Part shown: positions 17,003-25,566 of the stretch, piece by piece
Position numbering within the stretch: the first letter of the stretch is position 1
How the letters are laid out: every line of letters starts with the position of its first letter
NCBI GenBank assembly: GCA_963674685.2
Contig: CAXXWT010000004.1
Coordinates: 62,001 to 126,000, forward strand
Length of the DNA: 64,000 bases
Direction: 5' to 3'
Source of the DNA: G963674685 sp963674685
GTDB taxonomy: Bacteria > Lernaellota > Lernaellaia > JACKCT01
The notes under the pieces: generated by a model
What the model was told of the DNA's origin: nothing
What the model saw: only the letters and a program-made list of their open reading frames with translations
Database searches by the model: none
Translations under genes and position numbers: made by a program

Positions 17003-17097
17003 CGTTCACGTCCTTTCCGGTGCGAGATTTTTGTTTACTTTGACACGGAACCGGCGCGCTTGCCAAGGGTCATCGAAGAGATCGGTTTCATTGTTTT

Positions 17098-18051
17098 TCA
17101 AAAGGGCGGCTTTTCCAGATCCACGTTGCCGCCGCTGAGTATGATCACGACTTTTTTGCCCGTTACGTCGAGCTTATTTTCCATGATCGCCGCCAGGCCC
17201 ACGACGGCGGAAGGCTCGACGATGATTTTCATGCGTTCCCAGATCAGGCGCATGGCGGAAATGATGGCCTCTTCACCCGCCGTAACAATGTCGTCCGCCT
17301 TGTCCGTGATAATGGCAAAGGTCAATTCGCTAAGAGAAGTTCTGAGGCCGTCGGCGATGGTCGGCGTGTTTTTTGATCCGATCAGACGGCCCGTTAAAAA
17401 GGACTCGCGGGCGTCGTCGGCGATTTCCGGCTCCGCCCCGATGACTTTGCTGGAAAGCCCCAGGCCCTTGATCGCCGTGGCCGTGCCGCCGCACAGCCCG
17501 CCGCCGCCCACCGGCGCGATGATCATGTCGAAAGCGCCGATCTGCTCCACGAGCTCCAAAGCGCACGTTCCTTGCCCGCACACGACCCGGAAATTGTCGT
17601 ACGGATGGACGAAGGCCGCGCCGGTTTCGTCGATGACGGCCTGAAGCGTGGTTTCGCGGGCTTTGAGCGTCGGTTTGCAAAAAGTGATCTTCGCGCCATA
17701 ACCCGCGACGGCTTTCTTTTTCACCTCGGGCGAATTGTCCGGCATCACGATGAAGGATTCGATTCCGCGCATGCGCGCCGCCAGGGCGATGGCCGCCGCG
17801 TGATTGCCGGAAGAATGCGTGGCGACTCCTTTGGCCGCCTCCTCGTCGGATAAAGACAGCACCGCATTGGACGCGCCGCGGAATTTGAAGGCGCCGACTT
17901 TCTGGAAGTTCTCGCACTTAAAACGCAAATCCGCGCCGAACATTTCATTGATCGCGCCGCAAGTCATGACCGGCGTTTCGTGAATGACGCCCCTGATGCG
18001 CGCGTGGGCCTGTTGTATATCGTCAAGCGTCGGAAGTTTTATCGATGTCAT
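17098..18051 (-). CDS. Threonine/serine dehydratase (short, TdcB/serine-racemase-like)
   Basis: A 317-residue fold-type II PLP enzyme. The PLP lysine lies in GAFKFRGA, the phosphate loop is SSGNHAAA, and a glycine loop reads PVGGGGLCGG. It lacks the C-terminal ACT domain of biosynthetic IlvA, so it belongs with catabolic threonine deaminases and serine racemases. It would turn threonine into 2-oxobutyrate (or serine into pyruvate) and ammonia; racemase activity cannot be excluded. It lies on the same strand as, and upstream of, the rarA operon. Confidence 0.88.
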   Translation of the reverse strand: MTSIKLPTLDDIQQAHARIRGVIHETPVMTCGAINEMFGADLRFKCENFQKVGAFKFRGASNAVLSLSDEEAAKGVATHSSGNHAAAIALAARMRGIESFIVMPDNSPEVKKKAVAGYGAKITFCKPTLKARETTLQAVIDETGAAFVHPYDNFRVVCGQGTCALELVEQIGAFDMIIAPVGGGGLCGGTATAIKGLGLSSKVIGAEPEIADDARESFLTGRLIGSKNTPTIADGLRTSLSELTFAIITDKADDIVTAGEEAIISAMRLIWERMKIIVEPSAVVGLAAIMENKLDVTGKKVVIILSGGNVDLEKPPF

Positions 18052-18164
18052 GAAGCGTCTATCCCCATTCTATTCATTTGCGAATAAATACCGGATAACC
18101 GGCAAACATGATCCGGCGCAATTAATATCGCTTGCAAGCAGGCTTATGCGCAAGCTGTTGTGAA

Positions 18165-18210
18165 ATCCCGAAGGGATGCCGGTTAATAGCGAAGGGCTTT
18201 AGCCCTGGAA
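18165..18210. repeat. REP-like double hairpin upstream of the RAYT gene (copy 1)
   Basis: Two small palindromes, ATCCCGAAGGGAT and AGGGCTTTAGCCCT, joined by GGTTAATAGCGAAG. The joining segment is the reverse complement of the conserved part of copies 2 and 3 downstream of the transposase gene, so copy 1 is inverted relative to them. Confidence 0.75.
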
Positions 18211-18262
18211 AAGGATGCCATCGCCTTTCATTTGAACCCATGAAATGGGTGAAGGAAAAAAC

Positions 18263-18709
18263 ATGCCGCAAACATATGTCGATCTCGAATATCACGTCAT
18301 TTTTTCAACACATGAACAACGCCCGTTTATCGCATCCGGAATTCGTCAACGCTTATATGATTATATCGGCGGCATTTTGAAAAACGAACGATGCGTTCTC
18401 CTGGCGGCGGGCGGAACCGAAGATCATGTGCATTTGTTGATATCCACGCACACGCAGATGGCCATAGCCGACCTCATGCGCGCGGTCAAGGCAAAATCAT
18501 CGAAATGGATTCATGAAAATTTCCCGAATAAGGCCGATTTTCAATGGCAGGCGGGATATGGAGCTTTTTCGGTCAGCCGATCCAACCGCGAAATTGTGAT
18601 GAAATATATCGATAGTCAGAAAGAGCATCACAGGAAAATTTCATTTAAGGAAGAATTGGCGTCTATATTGAAAAAATGCGGCGTACAATTCGATCCGAAA
18701 TACTTGTGA
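18263..18709 (+). CDS. REP-associated/IS200-type Y1 transposase
   Basis: A 148-residue single-domain HUH transposase. The HUH pair is in EDHVHLLIS; the helix region WQAGYGAFSVSRS and tail QKEHHRKISFKEEL are typical of the Y1_Tnp family. ATG 18263 has GAAGG upstream; an in-frame start at 18245 is weaker. The gene is framed by REP-type hairpins in opposite orientation, which makes it a RAYT (domesticated REP mobiliser) rather than a simple insertion sequence. A distant paralogue lies at 57547-57981. Confidence 0.85.
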   Translation: MPQTYVDLEYHVIFSTHEQRPFIASGIRQRLYDYIGGILKNERCVLLAAGGTEDHVHLLISTHTQMAIADLMRAVKAKSSKWIHENFPNKADFQWQAGYGAFSVSRSNREIVMKYIDSQKEHHRKISFKEELASILKKCGVQFDPKYL

Positions 18710-18763
18710 ATGACCTGCACCTCCGTCCGGGGGTTTTGGGGAATGAAAAATAATCCACCCTTC

Positions 18764-18800
18764 TCCAGGATTAAAATCCTTCGCTATTGACCTGCACCCC
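18764..18800. repeat. REP-like hairpin (copy 2)
   Basis: AGGATTAAAATCCT hairpin followed by CTTCGCTATTGACC and a GCAC tail. The stem sequence differs from copies 1 and 3 but remains self-complementary, while the tail is conserved. This is covariation characteristic of REP elements. Confidence 0.75.
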
Positions 18801-18862
18801 TGCGCGGTTTGGCCTCTTCCCGATATGGGAAAGATTTATAAGGTGGAGAAAGATTGTTAGAT

Positions 18863-18900
18863 CACGATCTCATCGTGCTTCGCTATTGACCCGCATCCCC
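18863..18900. repeat. REP-like hairpin (copy 3)
   Basis: CACGATCTCATCGTG hairpin followed by CTTCGCTATTGACC and GCATCCCC. It is a third version of the same element, 22 bases before the mtaB start. A partial tail (GACCTGCACC) also sits right after the transposase stop at about 18713. Confidence 0.75.
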
Positions 18901-18922
18901 GTCAGGATTTAACAAGGAACCT

Positions 18923-20227
18923 ATGTCGGCAAAGGCAAAAACATTTCGTATTCAGACCATTGGTTGCAAGGTCAACCAGGTGGATTCCTCCGCGCTGGCC
19001 GGGGAACTGCTTGAGATGGGTCTGCGCAAGGCGGATAAGGGCGAGCCGGCGGATGTGTGCGTGGTCAACGCATGCACCGTGACCGAAGGCGCCGACCGGG
19101 ACGTGCGCAAGAAAATTTCGAAAGCCCGGCGGGAGAATCCCGAAGCGGTGATTGCTTTGGCCGGGTGCCTGTCCGCCGGAACCGACACCGCGCAGGCCGT
19201 CGCCGACATCGTGGCGGACAACGCGTGCAAACCCGTTCTCGCGCACATGATCGCGCAAAGACTCGGCATCGCGCCGGATGGCGGCTGCGCGGCGAAAATC
19301 GGAGATTTTTTCGGCGACGGGGCGTGGAGCGTATCCGGCCGCGCCCGAGCTTTTGTCAAAGTGCAGGATGGATGCGACTGGCGCTGCGCGTATTGCATCG
19401 TGCCTTCGGTTCGCGGCAAAAACCGAAGCCGCCCCGCGGCGGATGTCATTCGGGACGTGCAGGGCGCCGCAACCGAGGGCTTCGCCGAGGTGGTGCTGAC
19501 GGGCGTGCACATCGGACTGTATGGAAACGACCAGGGACAAAAGCAGGGGCTGGCCGATCTGGTTCACGCCATTTTGAACGACACGGACATTTTACGCCTT
19601 CGCCTGTCGTCCATCGAGCCGACGGATATCGACCAGAACCTTATACGGATGATGGTCGACCGGCCGCGTCTGTGCCCACATTTTCACATTCCCGCGCAGT
19701 CCGGTGACAACGATATCCTGCGCCGCATGAACCGGCCCTACACGCGGGAGCAGTTCCTTGATATCTGCCGGTCTATCGAAACGCAGGTTCCCGGTGTGCT
19801 GATCGGCGCGGACCTCATCGCCGGTTTCCCCGGCGAAAGCGACGAGGCTTTCGAGAATTCGCTTCGCCTGGTCGATGAATCACCGCTGAAACACCTGCAC
19901 GTTTTCACCTATTCCCAGCGCCCGGGAACCGAAGCGGCGGATATGCCGGATCAGGTTCCGCCGCCCGAAAGACGCCGGCGCTGCAACCGCCTCCGGGAAG
20001 CGGGGCGGCAAAAACTCAACGATTTCAAAAAGGCGCAAGTCAGCAGGCGCCACCGGATTCTCGTCATCAAAAAAACCGGCGCCGGAAAGTTCGAAGGCAT
20101 GACGCGCAATTATCTGCCCGTTGCCATGACGGGAAATTTCGAAATCGCCCGGGAATATGAACTGGTTATCAGCGGTTATGAAGAGAAAAAAGAAGCCGGG
20201 ATTCTGGTAGTGAAATCGAAAGATTAA
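18923..20227 (+). CDS. mtaB: tRNA N6-threonylcarbamoyladenosine methylthiotransferase MtaB
   Basis: A 434-residue radical SAM methylthiotransferase converting t6A37 to ms2t6A37 in tRNA. The N-terminal UPF0004 domain holds the three auxiliary-cluster cysteines (IGCKVNQ, NACTVT, AGCLS). The radical SAM motif is CDWRCAYC (CX3CX2C), followed by VRGKNRSR and the LTGVHIGLYG strand. A TRAM-like C-terminal domain ends the protein. MtaB rather than MiaB or RimO is favoured by GCKVNQ at the N-terminus and the LTGVHIG motif. AAGGAA precedes ATG 18923, and an intrinsic terminator follows. Confidence 0.92.
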   Translation: MSAKAKTFRIQTIGCKVNQVDSSALAGELLEMGLRKADKGEPADVCVVNACTVTEGADRDVRKKISKARRENPEAVIALAGCLSAGTDTAQAVADIVADNACKPVLAHMIAQRLGIAPDGGCAAKIGDFFGDGAWSVSGRARAFVKVQDGCDWRCAYCIVPSVRGKNRSRPAADVIRDVQGAATEGFAEVVLTGVHIGLYGNDQGQKQGLADLVHAILNDTDILRLRLSSIEPTDIDQNLIRMMVDRPRLCPHFHIPAQSGDNDILRRMNRPYTREQFLDICRSIETQVPGVLIGADLIAGFPGESDEAFENSLRLVDESPLKHLHVFTYSQRPGTEAADMPDQVPPPERRRRCNRLREAGRQKLNDFKKAQVSRRHRILVIKKTGAGKFEGMTRNYLPVAMTGNFEIAREYELVISGYEEKKEAGILVVKSKD

Positions 20228-20253
20228 TCCACATTTTTCACGCAAGATCCGTC

Positions 20254-20273
20254 GCCCGCTCACGCGGGCTTTT
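20254..20273 (+). terminator. Intrinsic terminator after mtaB
   Basis: GCCCGC-TCAC-GCGGGC, a perfect 6-bp stem with a 4-base loop, followed at once by TTTTGT, 27 bases after the mtaB stop. Confidence 0.8.
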
Positions 20274-20341
20274 GTAAGTGTTATTGATCCCTTTACACAT
20301 AACTCATGAGGCTGTCGAGAAATGAAAAAGCGTCCAATTTT

Positions 20342-20474
20342 TGTCATCCCGACCTTTAGCGAAGCGTAGTGGAGGGATCCCTTTAACGATGCGTGAATAT
20401 GTTGTTGACGCGCGCATTTCGGCAAGGCGATCACGTCTCATTGAAGGGATTCCTCGACTTCGCTCGGAATGACA
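20342..20474. repeat. MITE-like inverted-repeat element of about 133 bp
   Basis: The left end TGTCATCCCGAC with GCGAAG and GAGGGATCCCT is matched, inverted, by the right end (reverse complement TGTCATTCCGAGCGAAG with GAGGAATCCC). About 40 bases at each end are related. The middle (about 20390-20440) is unrelated. Read in one frame it yields the HSERSRGIP pattern familiar from spurious ORFs over such repeats in many bacterial genomes. It fills most of the 393-base gap between mtaB and the next gene; the rest shows only a short palindromic stretch near 20540. Confidence 0.75.
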
Positions 20475-20620
20475 TGGCGCGGATTGTTCATTGTGCGCAT
20501 TTATCGACACTCTCTCACGCTATGGGCTATGGCTCCTAAGCCCGCTAAAGCAGGCTCAATTGGAACGTTCATCGGAAGCACAATAGTGTTCGTGGAATTC
20601 CAGATATCTCAGGTCGGGCC

Positions 20621-21208
20621 TTATTTTACTTTCATCGACTCGACGCGTTTCTTGAAAGCCTGCACGACGGCCACGCTGGTCGCGGCGTTGACGCCTATGG
20701 TCATGGTCTGTTGCTCGTCCTCGAACTTGGTGATGATTTTGGGAAGCCGGCTGAAGCAATAGTAGTAAAGGAGGCTGCCGTTATTGAAGGGAACGATTTT
20801 GTAGGACCAGGAGCCTTTGGCCGGACCCTCAACCGGCGTCACCGAGATTTTATAGTTCGCCTTGTCGAGTTTGTTGAGAAGCGTGTATTTGTAATTGAAA
20901 CCGGGAACGTCGATTTCCTGATAAGTCTCGACCAGGTCCTCGCCTTTTTTCGTGGCCTTGAAGTCAACCACCTGCGGCATGAATTCGATAAAATGCTCGT
21001 AGTCGGTCATGGCGTCCCAGACCTGATCGGGCGTGCCTTTGATGAAAATGATTCCGACGGCCTCCTTGAACTTGCCGTTTTTATCGTAATGAACCTGCGC
21101 GATCGGTCCGTCCTTGAGCAGATCGGCCAGGCTTTGCGCCCCGGCTTCGGAAATACACAGGATCGAAAGAATCGTTAAAATTGTCAGCAATGTCAGGATC
21201 CGGCACAT
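20621..21208 (-). CDS. Exported SRPBCC (START-like) domain protein
   Basis: 195 residues with a signal peptide (ISEAGAQ as likely cleavage region) and an SRPBCC-type helix-grip domain. Its landmarks are GTPDQVWDAMTDYEHFIEFM, a central beta-sheet (VETYQEIDVPG) and a long C-terminal helix (TSVAVVQAFKKRVESM). Family members bind hydrophobic ligands; here the protein would act in the periplasm. AAGGAG lies before ATG 21208. A small membrane-protein gene lies upstream on the same strand. Confidence 0.8.
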   Translation of the reverse strand: MCRILTLLTILTILSILCISEAGAQSLADLLKDGPIAQVHYDKNGKFKEAVGIIFIKGTPDQVWDAMTDYEHFIEFMPQVVDFKATKKGEDLVETYQEIDVPGFNYKYTLLNKLDKANYKISVTPVEGPAKGSWSYKIVPFNNGSLLYYYCFSRLPKIITKFEDEQQTMTIGVNAATSVAVVQAFKKRVESMKVK

Positions 21209-21255
21209 GATTCGCTCCTTATGTTTTAAGAAATGGTGCATTTTGTGGTCAAAGA

Positions 21256-21639
21256 TTATAACAATCCCCGGGCCAGGGGAATGATGTTCAAGACTAAAGC
21301 GACGGAAAATAATCCGATCATGGAAATCGACATCCTGGACTTAATACCGAGATAAAACGGCTGCAAAATCCCTATGCGAATGATCCAAAAGACGACCATG
21401 CCAATCAAAATCGACCGGCCAATGGACGTGGTTACCATGTCTTTTGCGTGGATCAGATAGATAAATCCGAGGATGAACCAGAAAATCATCAGGCAATGGT
21501 TGAGAATCCGAATCGTCGCCCGGTTCATGGCGCTCCAATTCGGCAGTTCCTCCTTCCAGCGCAGGGTCTTGGGAAATCCAACGTGAAACAGGCCGAACAA
21601 AACATAGAAAGCACCGCATATCCGCACGAGGTTTTCCAT
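21256..21639 (-). CDS. Small four-helix membrane protein
   Basis: 127 residues, four predicted membrane helices (about 5-20, 46-66, 73-95 and 103-123). No family recognised with confidence; it resembles small integral proteins often left as hypothetical. It probably shares a transcript with the SRPBCC gene 47 bases downstream. Confidence 0.65.
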   Translation of the reverse strand: MENLVRICGAFYVLFGLFHVGFPKTLRWKEELPNWSAMNRATIRILNHCLMIFWFILGFIYLIHAKDMVTTSIGRSILIGMVVFWIIRIGILQPFYLGIKSRMSISMIGLFSVALVLNIIPLARGLL

Positions 21640-21929
21640 TTTTTTATCCTTTCTTCCTCTTCAGCCATCCTCAAGGAAGGTCGCCGCCGGATGATTCAAT
21701 TCCAAAGACTTGTTGCTTCTCAATATTAGCACGGAAAAGACGGCGGAAAAATCCCGCGTATTTTTCACACTATGGCGCTTCTTACTTTTGCACTTGACGG
21801 CGTGGAATTAGTCTTTAAATTGTCTGGTGACATTTGGCGAAACAACTCAATCCGCACAACGCCGGGAAATCTTGAGATGAAAATTTATCGAACGGCTAAG
21901 CGGATTCAAGAAAATCGACGGAGTTTAAT

Positions 21930-22253
21930 ATGGGCAATTTACTAGCGATCACCGATGCAAATTTTGAGCAGGAAGTCCTGAAATCCGACATCCCTGTACT
22001 CGTCGATTTCTGGGCGCCCTGGTGTGCGCCGTGTCAGATGATAGGGCCGATCATCGAGGAACTGGCGTCGGATTACGCCGGCAAGCTCAAGGTCGGCAAA
22101 GTCAACGTGGATGAAAATCAGACCACCGCGGCCAACAACAACGTGCGCGGCATTCCCATGCTGATCATCTTCAAAGACGGAAAACCCGTGGGACAGCACG
22201 TGGGCGCGGCAGCCAAACCGCAGATCGAAAAATTCATCACCGATCATTCCTGA
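21930..22253 (+). CDS. trxA: Thioredoxin
   Basis: 107 residues, classical thioredoxin. The redox centre is WCAPC, a variant of WCGPC, at residues 31-35; the cis-proline loop is RGIPML and the buried Asp lies in VLVDFWA. The Gly-to-Ala change between the cysteines occurs in some thioredoxins and slightly alters the redox potential. No signal peptide, so it is cytoplasmic. A strong intrinsic terminator follows. Confidence 0.95.
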   Translation: MGNLLAITDANFEQEVLKSDIPVLVDFWAPWCAPCQMIGPIIEELASDYAGKLKVGKVNVDENQTTAANNNVRGIPMLIIFKDGKPVGQHVGAAAKPQIEKFITDHS

Positions 22254-22301
22254 ACCGGGAAAAAATCGAAGTAAACACAGGGAGTTTCGGATCTGAAAGA
22301 C

Positions 22302-22345
22302 GACGCCTTATGAGATATTGGCGTTATCTCATAGGGCGTTTTTAT
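22302..22345 (+). terminator. Intrinsic terminator after trxA
   Basis: A long stem, ACGCCTTATGAGATA with TATCTCATAGGGCGT (one mismatch), loop TTGGCGT, followed by a run of five T. It separates trxA from pcnB. Confidence 0.88.
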
Positions 22346-22458
22346 TTCTGTCTTTTGGCGTATCGAGACCTCGGTAATACTTCCAATTGAAATCGAAGAA
22401 TCCAGGTGGTATAAATAACCGGCGTTTTGATTGGATTTTGATTGATGAAGGTTTTCTT

Positions 22459-23937
22459 TTGGGTAACGAACCGCCGCCGATAAATTCCATCCTGCCGGTC
22501 ATCATCGAGCGCAAAGACCACCCGATTTCCCGCCGATTGATCGACAAGGACGCTCTCAAGGTCATGTATCGCCTGGTGAACCACGGCTACAAGGCATACC
22601 TTGTGGGCGGCAGTGTCCGTGATCTGCTCCTGGGCAAGGAACCCAAGGATTTTGACGTCACCACCGATGCGCGCCCCGGCGAAATTCGCAAGCTTTTTCG
22701 CAACAGCCGCATTATCGGACGGCGTTTCCGCCTGGCCCATATCTATTTCCAGGGCGGTAAAATCATCGAAGTATCCACGTTCCGCAAATCCATCTACGTC
22801 GACGACGAGGATGATGAAAACGGCGAAAACGACCTCGACGACCGGTATGACGATGACGAAAACGGCGACGGCAATGGAAACGGCAGAGAAAAAGTCCGCC
22901 CCCCCGCCGAGAATGACTACGGGACCGAAGTGGAAGACGCCATGCGCCGGGACATCACGATCAACGCCCTTTTTTACGACGTCAAAAATTTCAGCATCAT
23001 CGATTACGTGGGCGGCATCGAGGATCTGAAAAAGGGAATCGTCCGCTCCGTCGGATGTCCGCACAGAAGTTTCTCCGAAGACCCGGTCAGGATCATGCGC
23101 GTCCTGCGCCACAGCGCCCGGACGGATTTTGCCATCGAAAGCGATACCTACGCCGCCATCCCTAAGCATCTGCCGGAAATATCCCGATGTCCCGAAGCGC
23201 GGCTGCGCGAGGAGTTTCTGCGGGACCTGCGCGGCGGCTGGGCGCAAAAATGCATCAAATTGATGATCGAAACATGCCTGCTGTACGGCTTGTTTCCGGC
23301 CTACGAAAACGTTTTACGCGGCCCCGGCGCCCACGTATTCGCCCATTACCTGACTTCGAACCTCAAAGGCATCGACACCATCAACAACAGCGGCGGCAGC
23401 CTGTCCGACGCCATGCTGATGACCGCCTTTTTGGCGCCGTTCGTCAGGCACGCGCACATCATGGATCACGCCCCGACGGGCAAAGGGCGGGCCGGCTTCA
23501 TTCACGAAGAAGTCCAGGAGCTTATCAAGCCGCTTATCAGAGCCTTCGGCTTTTCCCGTGGGCGGGCCGAAAGGGTCTGCCAGTCGATTTTCGGCATGCT
23601 GCTCATCGAGGAAGCGGCCCGGTCCCGGGGAATGATTCCCAAGTCGCTGTTTACCAAGAAATATTTCAACGACGGATACAAACTCTATCGCATTGAGTGC
23701 ATCGGGCGCGGCGAGACCATTCCAAAAGCCGTCCGTCAGGCCGCTGAAGGCTTGATCGACCGAAAGAAAAAAGCGAAAGAACAAAACGGGGACAACGACC
23801 GCCGGCACTCCGGAAACAACGGGAGCAATGACCGGCAAAATTCCGGAAACAACGGTCGGCGGCGGCGCAATCACCCGCGATCATCGAACGGCCGTCGAAA
23901 ACACGCAGGCCAAAATGCGCCATCAGGTTCGAAGTAA
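22459..23937 (+). CDS. pcnB: Poly(A) polymerase I (PcnB-like)
   Basis: A class II nucleotidyltransferase that adds 3' poly(A) tails to RNA. It has VGGSVRDLLLGKEPKDFDVTT, the poly(A)-polymerase signature RIIGRRFRLAHIYF, RRDITINALFYD and YVGGIEDLKKG, plus a basic Arg/Asn-rich C-terminal tail like that of E. coli PcnB. That signature favours PcnB over CCA-adding enzymes. A 35-residue Asp/Glu/Asn/Gly-rich insert interrupts the catalytic domain (encoded at about 22800-22895). TTG 22459 has AAGG seven bases ahead; a longer frame opens with TTG 22387 but without a visible ribosome site. Confidence 0.85.
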   Translation: MGNEPPPINSILPVIIERKDHPISRRLIDKDALKVMYRLVNHGYKAYLVGGSVRDLLLGKEPKDFDVTTDARPGEIRKLFRNSRIIGRRFRLAHIYFQGGKIIEVSTFRKSIYVDDEDDENGENDLDDRYDDDENGDGNGNGREKVRPPAENDYGTEVEDAMRRDITINALFYDVKNFSIIDYVGGIEDLKKGIVRSVGCPHRSFSEDPVRIMRVLRHSARTDFAIESDTYAAIPKHLPEISRCPEARLREEFLRDLRGGWAQKCIKLMIETCLLYGLFPAYENVLRGPGAHVFAHYLTSNLKGIDTINNSGGSLSDAMLMTAFLAPFVRHAHIMDHAPTGKGRAGFIHEEVQELIKPLIRAFGFSRGRAERVCQSIFGMLLIEEAARSRGMIPKSLFTKKYFNDGYKLYRIECIGRGETIPKAVRQAAEGLIDRKKKAKEQNGDNDRRHSGNNGSNDRQNSGNNGRRRRNHPRSSNGRRKHAGQNAPSGSK

Positions 23938-24367
23938 CGCCGCCGTCGTCGAACGGGCGACCCCAAAAGACATTGAAAGCATCTGCCGCATCGACGCACT
24001 TGTTACGGGGAACAGGCTTCGGTCGGATTTTATCGCTGAGGCGGTTTCCAGGGGCGACTGCCTGATCGCGCGTATCGATGGGGCGACGGCGGCTTTCGTT
24101 GTACTGGACAGGCGCTTTATCGTTGAAAACTTCTTTATCAGCCTGCTTATCGTTCATCCCGATTTCAGGCGGAAAGGCATCGCTAAAAAGCTGATCGGGC
24201 GCGCGGAAAAAGAGTGTCCTTTGGCGAAAATATTTACTTCCACAAATCAATCGAATTCGATTATGAAAAGTCTTCTCCAGTCATTGGGCTATGACAAAAG
24301 CGGGGAAATCGAAAACCTCGACGAAGGTGATCCGGAGATTATCTTTTTCAAACGTCTCGACAACTGA
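23915..24367 (+). CDS. GNAT-family N-acetyltransferase
   Basis: 150 residues with the acetyl-CoA loop motif HPDFRRKGIAKKLIGRA and the motif-B region STNQSNSIMKSLLQSLGY. Substrate unknown. ATG 23915 lies 23 bases inside the pcnB 3' end; the frame is open further upstream, to 23828. Overlap in a different frame implies co-transcription with pcnB. The GNAT fold starts at about VERATPKDIESI. Confidence 0.82.
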   Translation: MRHQVRSNAAVVERATPKDIESICRIDALVTGNRLRSDFIAEAVSRGDCLIARIDGATAAFVVLDRRFIVENFFISLLIVHPDFRRKGIAKKLIGRAEKECPLAKIFTSTNQSNSIMKSLLQSLGYDKSGEIENLDEGDPEIIFFKRLDN

Positions 24368-24450
24368 TCCGATTATTTTCCGCGAAAAAGATGTCTCTGC
24401 GGCGCTGGGCCGCGCCGTCGGCGTAAGACGTGGAATTGCCGGCCGCAGCA

Positions 24451-25566
24451 CTACTCGTCGCGGATGTAGACGACGATTGTGTCGCCGGACGCGGGGTTTT
24501 CCTCTTTGTCGAGGCCGTTCCATAGCCGCAGGCTGGCCAGGCAGGTGTCGTAATCCCGGGAAATGCGCCACAGCGTCATTTTGCCTTTGATCTTGACTTC
24601 CACGCGTTTCATATCGCGCAGGCGGTTGTAATCCGCTACGGCGTTGCTCTTTAAGTTGGCCTTGTCCAAGGCCTTGAAATATTTTTCCGGCGCGACCACG
24701 CGGAAACCGCCGGGATCGGGGGGGGCATATTCGCCGCGCAGTCCCGGATTGGCCCGGCGTATCGTTCCCGTCGGCACGGACGCCAGAATCTCCAGCCTCG
24801 TGATGTCCGTCAGCGGCCGCAGGACAAGCCCCACGTATTTTGTCTTGTCGATTTCCGGTTTTTTAAATCCGTATTTTTTCGGATCGGACAACACGCGATG
24901 GGCCGCCAGGATGCGCGGAACGTAATCCGCCGTTTCCTGTCGCAATAATCCCTTGTCGCGCATTTTGAAAAAGTCCCTGGGGGCGCCGGATTCGATAAGC
25001 CTCGCCATATTTCCCCGGCCGAGATTGTAGGCCCCCATGGCGATATGCCAGTCGCCGAATTGGGCATACATCTCACGCAGATACCATGCGCCGAATTCCG
25101 TCGCTTTTTCCGGGATGAAGCGCTCGTCCACGAAGGCGTCGCGGCGGAGTTTGAAAAAGCGCCCCGTGGAAGGAAGGATCTGCCAGAATCCTCCGGCGTC
25201 GCTTCGGCTCACGGCTTTGGGTTTGAAAGCGCTTTCCACGAACACGAGAGCCAGAAACCCCTCGGGCAGGTCGGAAAGGCGCATTTGCTCCGCGAGCCTC
25301 TCGCGCCATTTCCCGTACCGGTCGAGGCCGGCCTGCACTTTGTCATGCCTGGGGCCGCGCATTTCCTCGACGAACTGGTCCACGGATTTGTGGTCGACAT
25401 CCGTAAAAACGGGCAGGGAGCGTTTGAGGTATTCCTCGCTTGCTCCGGCCAGCGCTCCGGCCAAAGCTCCGGCGTCCTCATCGCCGGGAGCATCCTCGCC
25501 TGCGTATGCGCCATGCAGGCCAAGAAGAATTAAAACAGCGCAAAGAAAGGCCGATAGGTATTTCAT
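24451..25566 (-). CDS. MltD-like membrane-bound lytic transglycosylase
   Basis: 371 residues: signal peptide (cleavage near AYAGE), an SLT domain with catalytic Glu in VFVESAFKP, GGFWQILPSTGR and GAYNLGRGN, and a C-terminal LysM-like module (LWRISRDYDTCLASLRLWNGL). This matches MltD-type enzymes that cut peptidoglycan glycan strands. No lipobox is evident, so it may be periplasmic and soluble. The 3-bp run-on into the PAP2-like gene (overlap at 25563-25566) indicates an operon. Confidence 0.87.
   Translation of the reverse strand: MKYLSAFLCAVLILLGLHGAYAGEDAPGDEDAGALAGALAGASEEYLKRSLPVFTDVDHKSVDQFVEEMRGPRHDKVQAGLDRYGKWRERLAEQMRLSDLPEGFLALVFVESAFKPKAVSRSDAGGFWQILPSTGRFFKLRRDAFVDERFIPEKATEFGAWYLREMYAQFGDWHIAMGAYNLGRGNMARLIESGAPRDFFKMRDKGLLRQETADYVPRILAAHRVLSDPKKYGFKKPEIDKTKYVGLVLRPLTDITRLEILASVPTGTIRRANPGLRGEYAPPDPGGFRVVAPEKYFKALDKANLKSNAVADYNRLRDMKRVEVKIKGKMTLWRISRDYDTCLASLRLWNGLDKEENPASGDTIVVYIRDE

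Noticed and set aside
18132..18380. Frame overlapping the start of the first RAYT gene
   Set aside because: It runs through REP DNA and the out-of-frame start of the transposase gene.
20304..20510. Frame containing HSERSRGIP
   Set aside because: Known type of spurious frame over the inverted-repeat element; no start context.
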